Positions 56,581 through 64,000 of a stretch of 64,000 nucleotides of DNA are shown one piece after another. The position numbers and the translations under genes were made by a program. Source of the stretch: Comamonadaceae bacterium (GTDB lineage: Bacteria; Pseudomonadota; Gammaproteobacteria; Burkholderiales; Burkholderiaceae_C); the NCBI GenBank assembly GCA_027485235.1, contig JAIXRJ010000046.1:580080-644079 (forward strand), in the 5' to 3' direction. The notes under the pieces were generated by a model. It was given only the letters and a program-made list of their open reading frames with translations, was not told where the DNA came from and searched no databases. Numbering within the stretch: the first letter of the stretch is position 1; every line of letters begins with the position of its first letter.

Positions 56581-58491
56581 TCAAATATCACAAAATTTTG
56601 CATCAAATGAATTAGACACAAGGATGGTCTGCGTTCCATTCAATATTTCTTGGTCCGATATTCCCCATGTATGCATGGCTGGATCCGCTCTATACTGAAT
56701 AAAATTAAATGGATCAGATGCGTATATTTTATGCCCAGATTTTTTTATATTCTCAATGAAACTAGTATCCTCACCGGTATTTCTTGATTCAAATTTAATA
56801 CTATCAATCAGAGACTTCTTAATAACAAAGGTAGGACCCGCAACAAAATCAACCTCTCGGTGCTTCATTCCGGGATAACGCTTTATTAATTTATTTGATC
56901 CCGAAAGATACATATAGAGTTCTTTTTTTCCAACAACACCATAATCACCAAAAGTAAACGGAATCAACATGTCCGATATATAATTTTTGAAATAAAAATC
57001 ATCATCGTCCATTTTGGCAACATATTCACCTTTAGCAAATTTGACCGCCTCATTAAACCGCTCACCTAGCGTTGTACTATCACTGTCATTTGTGATTACT
57101 TCTATCTTTTTTATATTTTTAGATTTACTTTTTATTTTTGATATTAATTCATCTTTCTGATCAGTACTAAAATTTTGAAGCACTAAAATCAATTCACATT
57201 TAGAGTGATTTTGTCTAGACATATTTTCAACGATTCGATCAATCATATGAGGTCTTCGGGTGCAAGTAACAATACTAACTAGCGGGTCATTAATATTTGA
57301 ATGGAAACCAAGTGATGACTCTATATTTCGAATACGGTGTGTGTATGTGTGCTTTGTCATAACTTCTCTGTAACCTAAGTGAGAGGTTCTCCCCCAATAG
57401 TCTTCATCATTCAGAAGTTTGTTAATTATAGTTTTGGCCTTTTTTGCATCATCTGCAACATGTACAATTCCTGCAAACTGCTCTTCAATTGCTTTGGATG
57501 GAGTAGAAACAACTGGTGTACCACATGCCAAAAGTTCATACACTCTTCTTGACATCATTGTTGGTGAATCAATGATTGTGTTGACATTTAAAAATACTTT
57601 AAACTGCTTATAAAGTTTAACAATTTCCGTAAATGGAACAGCAGGTCGAATGAATGAGGTGTATTGTTCAGGAAATTTATATCGATCACTATCAACCGTC
57701 GACATTCGATCATAAATTGCCCCATTGAAATCAATAATGGATGGAAGTAGAGCATCCATCTGGCGCTTTCTCTCATCATGCCCTACACCGTAATAAGAAC
57801 CAGCAAAACATACAGATTCGGACGGCATCCGAAAACGATCAGCTGGATTGCATATTCGTTGTTGTGCAGCGAAGGGAACTGCATAGACGTCTGCTTCAGG
57901 TACGTCCCGCTTATAGTCTGGAACTTTATTCGAGTCAGTTGTAAAAATTATATCCGCAGATTTTGCAATTGGAAGATAACGATCATAATGCATCGGATCT
58001 TCTTTATTCCAAAAAATCAAAGGCATTTTTTTCTTAACTTGTGGAATTAAATCCAGTAATGCCTGAGCATTCGCATGTTTTAAACCAGGTGATGTAAAAG
58101 CATACTCCCATGTGCCTTTGTTACCTTTCCAACAACTTTCAAGAAAACAAAAGTCTGACTTAGAGGCTTCAATTTGACTCTGATATTTACTTCTATTAAT
58201 AGGGTAAGTTGTTAGCTCGTACCTCCAACACTCCTCCGAAATTTCATCCATAATTGATAAAACTTTCAATTTCTTTTTTATTTTTATTTTTTCGGCACTT
58301 AAATTAGCAGAAGAATTTTTTGAATTATTAATATGCACCAATTTTAATCTTCTTTTACATAATTCAATATTGAACATAACTATTTTTTCCCCGAATATAT
58401 CTCCCAATTGCTTATATAAAATCAAAGATTCAGAGTATTTTTCATTTTTAAATTCATTAAAAGCCATTGCGAAAGTTACATTTTTTTTCAT
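56581..58491 (-). CDS. CgeB-like and GT2 two-domain glycosyltransferase
   Basis: A 636-residue protein. The N-terminal half has CgeB features (LIFWNKEDPMHYDRYL, VCFAGSYYGVGHDERKRQ, SRRVYELLACGTPVVSTPS, TKHTYTHRI). The C-terminal half is a GT2 domain (PLVSIVTCTRRPHMIDRIVENM; DDD motif in AKMDDDDFY; later HREVDFVAGPTFVIKKS). The ATG at 58491 is chosen because AAGGTG lies six bases upstream. The whole gene is AT-rich compared with the rest of the window, indicating an outside origin. It would add two sugars or process glycans in the cytoplasm. Confidence 0.87.
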   Translation of the reverse strand: MKKNVTFAMAFNEFKNEKYSESLILYKQLGDIFGEKIVMFNIELCKRRLKLVHINNSKNSSANLSAEKIKIKKKLKVLSIMDEISEECWRYELTTYPINRSKYQSQIEASKSDFCFLESCWKGNKGTWEYAFTSPGLKHANAQALLDLIPQVKKKMPLIFWNKEDPMHYDRYLPIAKSADIIFTTDSNKVPDYKRDVPEADVYAVPFAAQQRICNPADRFRMPSESVCFAGSYYGVGHDERKRQMDALLPSIIDFNGAIYDRMSTVDSDRYKFPEQYTSFIRPAVPFTEIVKLYKQFKVFLNVNTIIDSPTMMSRRVYELLACGTPVVSTPSKAIEEQFAGIVHVADDAKKAKTIINKLLNDEDYWGRTSHLGYREVMTKHTYTHRIRNIESSLGFHSNINDPLVSIVTCTRRPHMIDRIVENMSRQNHSKCELILVLQNFSTDQKDELISKIKSKSKNIKKIEVITNDSDSTTLGERFNEAVKFAKGEYVAKMDDDDFYFKNYISDMLIPFTFGDYGVVGKKELYMYLSGSNKLIKRYPGMKHREVDFVAGPTFVIKKSLIDSIKFESRNTGEDTSFIENIKKSGHKIYASDPFNFIQYRADPAMHTWGISDQEILNGTQTILVSNSFDAKFCDI

Positions 58492-58541
58492 ACTCATCAC
58501 CTTTATATTATAAATTATTAAAATAATTTTATAACTGAAAT

Positions 58542-59804
58542 TTACCCAAGCAATCCTACTGAATCTATTAATAATTTATGTTTTTTTATTTCATTAACTG
58601 AATCAATGAATGTTCGATGCTTGACTAAAATACATACAACATCAGCCAAACCCAACGCCTCCTCAAGGGTGGCAATCTGTGAACAGTATTTTTTCAAACT
58701 GTCTGGCAGCAACTTAATATTAGGTTCTACAGCAATCATTTGACAACCTAAACTCGCTATATTTCGTGTAATTTCTAATGCTGGACTCTCACGCAGATCA
58801 TCAATATCAGGCTTAAACGAAAGACCTAAACAAGCGACTTTAACATCAGAAATTGATTTATTTATTTTTTTTGATAGTACTTCAGCGATTGATATCTTTA
58901 CTTTTTCCAGTACCCACTGTGGCTTGTGTTCGTTCACTTCCCGTGCCATGCGAATGATTCGAGCCTGCTCTGGATCACTATCAACAATGAACCATGGATC
59001 TACAGCAATACAATGTCCTCCGACTCCAGCACCTGGCTGCAAAATATTAACGCGAGGATGACGATTAGCCAAATTAATTAATTCCCATACATTAATATCC
59101 AAACGATCGCAGATCATCGATAACTCATTTGCAAATGCTATATTGACATCACGAAAACTATTTTCTGTGAGTTTGCACATCTCAGCAGTTCTTGCGTTAG
59201 TTTCGACCAAATCACCTTGAACAAATGTTTTGTAAAGTGCCGCCGCCATGAATGTGGCTGTGCGCGTCATACCGCCAATGACTCTATCGTTGGAGACCAG
59301 TTCTTGCACCACTTTGCCCGGCAGCACCCGTTCGGGGCAGTAGGCGATTTGAATGTCTGCGCTTTCTTGCTTTTGTTGCGGGAAACTGAGGTCTGGCCTC
59401 GCATCGGCAAGCCATTGAGCGAGTTTTTCGGTCGTCCCAACAGGTGATGTGGATTCAAGAATCACCAAATTGCCTTTGGCCAGCACAGGGGCTATAGCTG
59501 CGGAAGCCGCCTTGATGTAGCTCAGGTCTGGCTTATGGCCATCTGTGAATGGCGTGGGTACAGCAATCAAAAATGCTTCTGCAGGCTCGGGTTTGGTGGT
59601 AGCACGCAAAAAACCCTGTTGAACCACCGCTTGCACCAAGATGTCCAGATCGGGCTCAATGATATGAATCTTACCTTGGTTAATGGTGTCAACAGCGTGC
59701 TGGTTCACGTCAACGCCAATGACTTTCTTTTTGCGAGATGCAAACATGGTGGCCGTGGGCAAACCAATGTAACCCAAACCAATCATTGAAATGGTATCGA
59801 ACAT
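58542..59804 (-). CDS. wecC: UDP-N-acetyl-D-mannosamine dehydrogenase
   Basis: A 420-residue UDP-sugar dehydrogenase: MIGLGYIGLPTATMFA binds NAD, LESTSPVGTTE and LTENSFRDVNIAFANEL follow, and the catalytic Cys is in GAGVGGHCIAVDPWF. It oxidises UDP-ManNAc to UDP-ManNAcA, using the product of the neighbouring wecB. The 3' half of the gene (about 58542-59200) is AT-rich while the 5' half is GC-rich, so a recombination breakpoint lies within it. Confidence 0.94.
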   Translation of the reverse strand: MFDTISMIGLGYIGLPTATMFASRKKKVIGVDVNQHAVDTINQGKIHIIEPDLDILVQAVVQQGFLRATTKPEPAEAFLIAVPTPFTDGHKPDLSYIKAASAAIAPVLAKGNLVILESTSPVGTTEKLAQWLADARPDLSFPQQKQESADIQIAYCPERVLPGKVVQELVSNDRVIGGMTRTATFMAAALYKTFVQGDLVETNARTAEMCKLTENSFRDVNIAFANELSMICDRLDINVWELINLANRHPRVNILQPGAGVGGHCIAVDPWFIVDSDPEQARIIRMAREVNEHKPQWVLEKVKISIAEVLSKKINKSISDVKVACLGLSFKPDIDDLRESPALEITRNIASLGCQMIAVEPNIKLLPDSLKKYCSQIATLEEALGLADVVCILVKHRTFIDSVNEIKKHKLLIDSVGLLG

Positions 59805-59822
59805 AGATGGACTTTCTTGATA

Positions 59823-60944
59823 TTAAAGTTTGAAAGAGCGAATGGCCGACAAAATTCGGCTCGATGCCAAGCCATCGCCATAGGGATTGAGGGCACGAGC
59901 CATGCTTTGGTAGGCGGCACTGTGGTCGAGTAATTGATGAGCTTCTGAAACAATGCAAGCAATATCAGTACCAACCAACTTCACTGTTCCAGCCTCTACG
60001 GCCTCTGGTCGCTCAGTGGTCTCGCGCATCACGAGCACCGGCTTGCCCAAAGATGGGGCTTCTTCTTGCACCCCACCCGAGTCGGTGATGATGATGTGGG
60101 CCTGACTCATGAGGTAGACAAAGGGCAAATAGTCTTGCGGCTCGATGAGGTGAACGTTGCTGGCGTTTCCCAAAATGCGCTTGACAGGTTCTTGCACCGA
60201 GGGATTCAGGTGCACGGGGTACACAATTTGCACATCCGGGCGCTCGCTCAGTGTTTTCAGGGCTTGGCAAATGCGCTCAAAACCATCGCCAAAATTCTCA
60301 CGTCGGTGACCGGTGACCAAAATCAAGCGCTTTTGTAGGTTCAAGAAGCTGAATTTCTTTTTGAACTCTTCACTCAGTTCAGGTGTTTTGAGTTTCTCCA
60401 CCACTTGCTGCAAAGCATCGATGACCGTGTTGCCTGTGACCAGGATTTGCTGGTCCGCTACGCCTTCACGCAACAAACTGTTTTTGGCACGGTCAGTAGG
60501 GGCAAAATGCAAAGCAGCGATGCGGCCCACCATGCTGCGGTTCATCTCTTCGGGCCAAGGAGCATAGATGTTGCCTGTACGTAAGCCTGCCTCAACATGC
60601 CCCACTGGGATTTTTTCGTAAAAAGCAGCCAGCGCTGCCGCCATGGTGGTGGTGGTGTCGCCGTGCACGAGCAGCAAGTCGTACTGGTTCTTTTTGAACA
60701 AATCACGCATGCCCAGCAAGATGTTGCTGGTGATGTCGGTCAGGTCCTGACCGGGTTTCATGATGTTCAGGTCATGGTCGGGCTTGATGTCAAACAAATC
60801 AAGCACTTGGTCCAACATTTGACGGTGCTGCGCTGTCACACACACTTGTGCATCGATATCAGCCGCTTGTTTTAAGGCATTGACAACAGGGGCCATTTTG
60901 ATGGCTTCTGGGCGCGTACCGAATACAGATAAAACTCTCATCAT
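59823..60944 (-). CDS. wecB: UDP-N-acetylglucosamine 2-epimerase
   Basis: A 373-residue non-hydrolysing epimerase: [15 protein letters not shown] at the N-terminus, [41 protein letters not shown], and [28 protein letters not shown]. It makes UDP-ManNAc for wecC. Codon use is typical of the chromosome. It follows the methyltransferase-like gene with no gap. Confidence 0.96.
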   Translation of the reverse strand: MMRVLSVFGTRPEAIKMAPVVNALKQAADIDAQVCVTAQHRQMLDQVLDLFDIKPDHDLNIMKPGQDLTDITSNILLGMRDLFKKNQYDLLLVHGDTTTTMAAALAAFYEKIPVGHVEAGLRTGNIYAPWPEEMNRSMVGRIAALHFAPTDRAKNSLLREGVADQQILVTGNTVIDALQQVVEKLKTPELSEEFKKKFSFLNLQKRLILVTGHRRENFGDGFERICQALKTLSERPDVQIVYPVHLNPSVQEPVKRILGNASNVHLIEPQDYLPFVYLMSQAHIIITDSGGVQEEAPSLGKPVLVMRETTERPEAVEAGTVKLVGTDIACIVSEAHQLLDHSAAYQSMARALNPYGDGLASSRILSAIRSFKL

Positions 60945-61727
60945 TTATGGCTCAATAATTGGGATTGACTGTGTGACAGAAAGGAGTGCGGCATCCTTTT
61001 CCATGCGGATGATTTGAAAGGTATGCTGGACTTTGGCCGCGCTCAACTCCTGTCGCCACAAGTCCAATATTTCTTGTTCATCAATACGGATGAAGTCGTC
61101 CAACAAGAAATCGACATCCGAAGTTGGGAAGTGCGCCAGCACATGTGCAAGTGCCGGATACCTTGCGTGCCGACCTGTTGATGCTGGTGGACCATCAATC
61201 AAAACCAGCACACGGCATCCTGTCGGATTCAACTGCTTGGCATGTTCTGCCAATGCGGCATGACAGTCGTAGTAGGAATAGGTCACACCCTCCGAACTCA
61301 CCCAATCCTGCATGGGGGTCATGCGCAATTCGACTTCTGCCAGCAAGCCATCCTTGGCCAATTGATCCTTGGTTTTTTCAAAGTAGCCAGATAAGTGCTC
61401 AAAAACCACATGTTTGAATTTCTTGTTTTTCCTGACTTGACCAATCACCCAAGATGATGCGCCTGAGCCAAACTCAATGACCAAGTCATAATTTTGTGAT
61501 TCAAGCCGACGGATCAAATACTCGCCAAGATCCGGGCTGATCGGCCAGCCATGAAATGAAGGCATGACTTGACCTGTGTTCACATAGTGCTGGATGCCCA
61601 TATAAGATTCAATTTGCTTCACGGCATTGGCAATTTGCTTTGCCAAGAAATTTTGAATTGCAGAGATGGATTCGGGTGACACAACTGCCGAGTTTGATGC
61701 CCGCTTATTAGCTTTTCTTTTAGGCAT
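60945..61727 (-). CDS. Methyltransferase-like protein of the glycan cluster
   Basis: A 260-residue protein with a Rossmann-like region: YDLVIEFGSGASSWVIGQV resembles SAM motif I, and VVFEHLSGY gives the acidic residue after strand 2. VLVLIDGPPASTGRHARYPALAHVLAHF follows. The N-terminal 25 residues are basic. It starts eight bases inside the end of the coiled-coil gene, so the two are co-translated. The acceptor is unknown. Confidence 0.65.
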   Translation of the reverse strand: MPKRKANKRASNSAVVSPESISAIQNFLAKQIANAVKQIESYMGIQHYVNTGQVMPSFHGWPISPDLGEYLIRRLESQNYDLVIEFGSGASSWVIGQVRKNKKFKHVVFEHLSGYFEKTKDQLAKDGLLAEVELRMTPMQDWVSSEGVTYSYYDCHAALAEHAKQLNPTGCRVLVLIDGPPASTGRHARYPALAHVLAHFPTSDVDFLLDDFIRIDEQEILDLWRQELSAAKVQHTFQIIRMEKDAALLSVTQSIPIIEP

Positions 61728-63873
61728 TTTTCACTGACCTTGTGGCAGTCAGCTTTTTGACTGGTGCTGTTTTGTTCGAAGCGTTTGTCTTACTTTGACG
61801 GGGTTTTTTGCTTTTGCTCTCGGGCATCAGCTTGGGCAATTTTGACGGAGCGCCCGGAGCCTCTTCGGGTTTCTCACTTGCAACGGGCTTAGGCGGAAGC
61901 AACAGCTTTTGGAGCGTTTGAATGATGCCGACCACCAATGCCGACCAATCAGTCCAAGGCCTGGAAATTGCCAATTTGTTGGTCTGCATTTGCTGAAACA
62001 CCCATGGCAGCAATGAAATCAGGGAGATCAGCATGGCTTGATCTTTTGGCGAAACCTTGCTCCAAACACCTACATCAGATACGAGCTTATTCAAGTCAAA
62101 ACGCAGTTCAAGTTTTCCGCCAAAGTCGTCCCATGACTCTTCAAACCAACTGTCAAAAGGCGGTGTTTTTCCATCAATTCGAGGGAATTCCAATTTTGGA
62201 AACTTGGAGAAAGCGCCAGGCTGAATATTGGATGCACCAACACGCAGCTCAAATTTCGGCCAAGTCTGTTGCCCGAAACTCGCTGCACTGAAGACCAGCC
62301 ATAAGTGCTCATAGTCTGAATGGATCAATTCACGCTTGATGTGTACAGCGTTGTATCTAAAGACATTTGGCAATGCGCGAACCTCTGCAACAAGAGGCAT
62401 CAGCGCTTGTCGCCAGAATCCCGCATCAAAATCTTCCAGCACGACAGGAGACGCAGGCGGCGACACAAAGAAATTCTCAATGGCATTGCTTGCAGCACGA
62501 ATTTTGGTCCACTGACTTGAAGTCATGGCTCTGAATTGGGGAACCACAATCCCACGAGGAATAAGTTCGACCTCACCCATTCTGATGCCAACCTTGCCAT
62601 TCACCAAGAAAGTCTCAAATTCAAGCTCGGGCAGAATGAGTCCATCAACTGTGCATTGAGTCACTTTCCACCCCACCATGGGTGATTCAGAAAATGAATC
62701 CACCTTGATGGGCGTGATCGCCTCGTAATCCAAGTAATTGGGCAAGCGCCGCTCCACACGCTGCCAGCGTTGCGACTGTATTTTTTCATTTTTCTGGAGC
62801 TTTTCATGCTCCAGAAAATAATGCTCCAGTTCTTCCTGCACTTGATGCAATTGCAAGAGCATGAGATCGTTTTCCTGCTTAAGCTCGCGCTGTTGTGTGA
62901 TCAATTGATTCTTCACACCTGCGAGCTCTGCAATCAATTCTTCTTTTTCTTTGAGGCTTGTCTCTTTGGCGGTCCTGATCTCAGCCAATTGCTTGATGTG
63001 ATCATCACGCAATGCCGTGAGCTTTTGTGTTTCCTTGAGGGAAAAGTCCAACTGATCCTTGATCGCAGGCAGTTGATTTTGCAAAGACTGCTCACGGATA
63101 AAAACAGATTCAAATTCTTTCTGTACTGTGTGTAATTGCTCAAGCAATTGGTTGTTTTCGGCTTTTAATTCAAGACGCTCTGACGCAAGATTTGTCTTAT
63201 CCTTTTCCAACGCCTCTTTGTAGGCCAAAACTTCCAACATTTTTTTGACGTGGGCTTCACGTTCTGTCGTCAATTGAATTTTTTCTTTGGCCAATGCCTC
63301 CTTGGCGGCCAAAGCTTCTACAAGTTCCTTGGATTTGCGATCACGCTGGCTAATCAGATCGATCTTTTCTTTTTCAAGTGTCTGGGTTCGCACCTCGTAT
63401 TGAGGCAACTGGCTTTCGAGGATTTGCTTTCGCAAAAAAATGGACTCCAGCTCTTCTTGAACCTGATGCAACTGAGCCAGCAGGGTGTCTGAGTCCACTT
63501 TGGACTGCGCAAGTTCTGCAGTCTTGGCATCGATGCTCTCATTCAGCCTTTTCTGAACATCAACAATTTTCTTTTTGAGAGCTGCTGTCTCAGCGAGTTC
63601 AATCGCCCGTTGGGCATCCAGGTTTTCTTTTTCAAGTTGTAAATTGAGGTAATTTGGCTTGAGTTCAGCCAATTCATTTTGTGCCCCAAGCAAGCTGTAC
63701 TCATTGCTGCGCAAAGCTTGTTCCAAACCCTTGACTTGTTCTTGCAAGCCTTGAATCTGAAGATCAATCTTCCTTTGTGATTCTTTACCGATGAACTTCA
63801 AAACATTTCCCCAGTCAAACCCGTCTGCTTCACTGTTTTGCAAACAAATAGCGGTACGTCTCTGCCACAGCAT
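61720..63873 (-). CDS. Long coiled-coil protein of the glycan cluster
   Basis: A protein of up to 717 residues. Residues about 30-370 form a long coiled coil with repeating segments such as LLAQLHQVQEELESIF, LLEQLHTVQKEFESVF and LLQLHQVQEELEHYF, about 105-115 residues apart. These are three copies of the same unit. A beta-rich C-terminal domain (about 390-630) and a basic Lys/Pro tail follow. No membrane segment is visible. It overlaps the preceding gene by 44 bases if it starts at 63873; a later TTG start is possible. It may act as a scaffold or length-control factor for chain assembly, by analogy with Wzz/WbdD-type coiled coils. That analogy is inference. Confidence 0.75.
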   Translation of the reverse strand: MLWQRRTAICLQNSEADGFDWGNVLKFIGKESQRKIDLQIQGLQEQVKGLEQALRSNEYSLLGAQNELAELKPNYLNLQLEKENLDAQRAIELAETAALKKKIVDVQKRLNESIDAKTAELAQSKVDSDTLLAQLHQVQEELESIFLRKQILESQLPQYEVRTQTLEKEKIDLISQRDRKSKELVEALAAKEALAKEKIQLTTEREAHVKKMLEVLAYKEALEKDKTNLASERLELKAENNQLLEQLHTVQKEFESVFIREQSLQNQLPAIKDQLDFSLKETQKLTALRDDHIKQLAEIRTAKETSLKEKEELIAELAGVKNQLITQQRELKQENDLMLLQLHQVQEELEHYFLEHEKLQKNEKIQSQRWQRVERRLPNYLDYEAITPIKVDSFSESPMVGWKVTQCTVDGLILPELEFETFLVNGKVGIRMGEVELIPRGIVVPQFRAMTSSQWTKIRAASNAIENFFVSPPASPVVLEDFDAGFWRQALMPLVAEVRALPNVFRYNAVHIKRELIHSDYEHLWLVFSAASFGQQTWPKFELRVGASNIQPGAFSKFPKLEFPRIDGKTPPFDSWFEESWDDFGGKLELRFDLNKLVSDVGVWSKVSPKDQAMLISLISLLPWVFQQMQTNKLAISRPWTDWSALVVGIIQTLQKLLLPPKPVASEKPEEAPGAPSKLPKLMPESKSKKPRQSKTNASNKTAPVKKLTATRSVKNA

Positions 63874-64000
63874 CTTGCGGATCAGTGGCCGCCAACAAAA
63901 TCAGCGCAAGAATGTTCTCTGCCTGTGTTGTGGCCAGATTGAAATAGTCGCTTTTGACTTGGAATGAGGTCTGGATGGCATTGATCACATCCACTGCAGA
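63830..64000 (-). CDS. C-terminal end of an upstream glycan-cluster gene
   Basis: The last 56 codons of a gene that enters from the right edge end ATDPQDAVAETYRYLFAKQ with TGA at 63830-63832. They are helical and lack a recognisable motif. It overlaps the start of the coiled-coil gene, so the genes are in one operon. Confidence 0.6.
   Translation of the reverse strand, partial: SAVDVINAIQTSFQVKSDYFNLATTQAENILALILLAATDPQDAVAETYRYLFAKQ

Noticed and set aside
51014..64000. Complete capsule/O-antigen export cluster
   Set aside because: No flippase, polymerase or ABC exporter is visible in the part of the cluster within the window, so the export route cannot be stated.

Overview
The window looks like chromosome from a member of the Burkholderiales, most like Comamonadaceae (freshwater Limnohabitans/Rhodoferax type). 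The reasons are the high-GC coding style, the reductive sulfate-assimilation order cysI-DUF934-cysH-cysD-cysN, a MerR gene next to a proline tRNA, a FimV-type protein, a Tat-exported HiPIP, and DctPQM/Bug-type uptake systems. The genus is an inference from gene content. There is no rRNA and no CRISPR array.

Layout. 0-10 kb is core metabolism: the start of a branched-chain amino-acid-type binding protein (minus), the sulfate-assimilation operon interrupted by two inverted-repeat structures, a 7Fe ferredoxin with its ferredoxin-NADP reductase, a TPP riboswitch that precedes a TonB-dependent receptor, and tRNA-Asn with a terminator. 10.5-13.4 kb holds a FimV-like protein facing a degenerate NtrC-type AAA+/Fis regulator; both genes have the same TGTCA-N4-TGACA palindrome upstream. 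13.66-18.93 kb is a compact integrated mobilizable element in the 3' end of tRNA-Pro(GGG). It carries a tyrosine integrase, an AlpA-like factor, a MobV-type relaxase with a candidate oriT, an XRE regulator divergent from a tiny secreted Cys-rich protein, and an unrecognised pair (ParB-like protein plus a Cys-rich HG-motif protein) behind a perfect 20-bp palindrome.

19-32 kb is a catabolic accessory region: MerR, two small unknown genes, MarR and SDR (minus), then a Baeyer-Villiger monooxygenase, a TRAP transporter, a decayed IS481-type transposase, a Bug receptor, an aromatic-ring FAD monooxygenase, a lipocalin-like protein and an MFS exporter. The divergent SDR/monooxygenase promoter has two near-identical palindromes, the likely MarR operators. 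32-40 kb has a histidine phosphatase, a CrtI-like desaturase coupled to an ABC-2 exporter, and a complete OsmF-YehYXW osmolyte importer. 40-46 kb is a run of small housekeeping and stress genes (CBS, PsiE, Coq7-like, HiPIP, ChaN, LMW-PTP, FolB-like, DUF4149, HNH, PNPOx-like).

46.4-50.7 kb is a three-gene ABC system (ATPase, FtsX-type permease, AttH/CrtC-like secreted protein). From 50.9 kb to the end is a surface-glycan cluster read on the minus strand: a decayed gmd fragment, glycosyltransferases, methyltransferases, wecC and wecB (UDP-ManNAcA supply) and a long coiled-coil protein. A clearly AT-rich block (about 55.5-59.2 kb) begins and ends inside coding genes, which suggests replacement of the middle of the cluster by homologous recombination.
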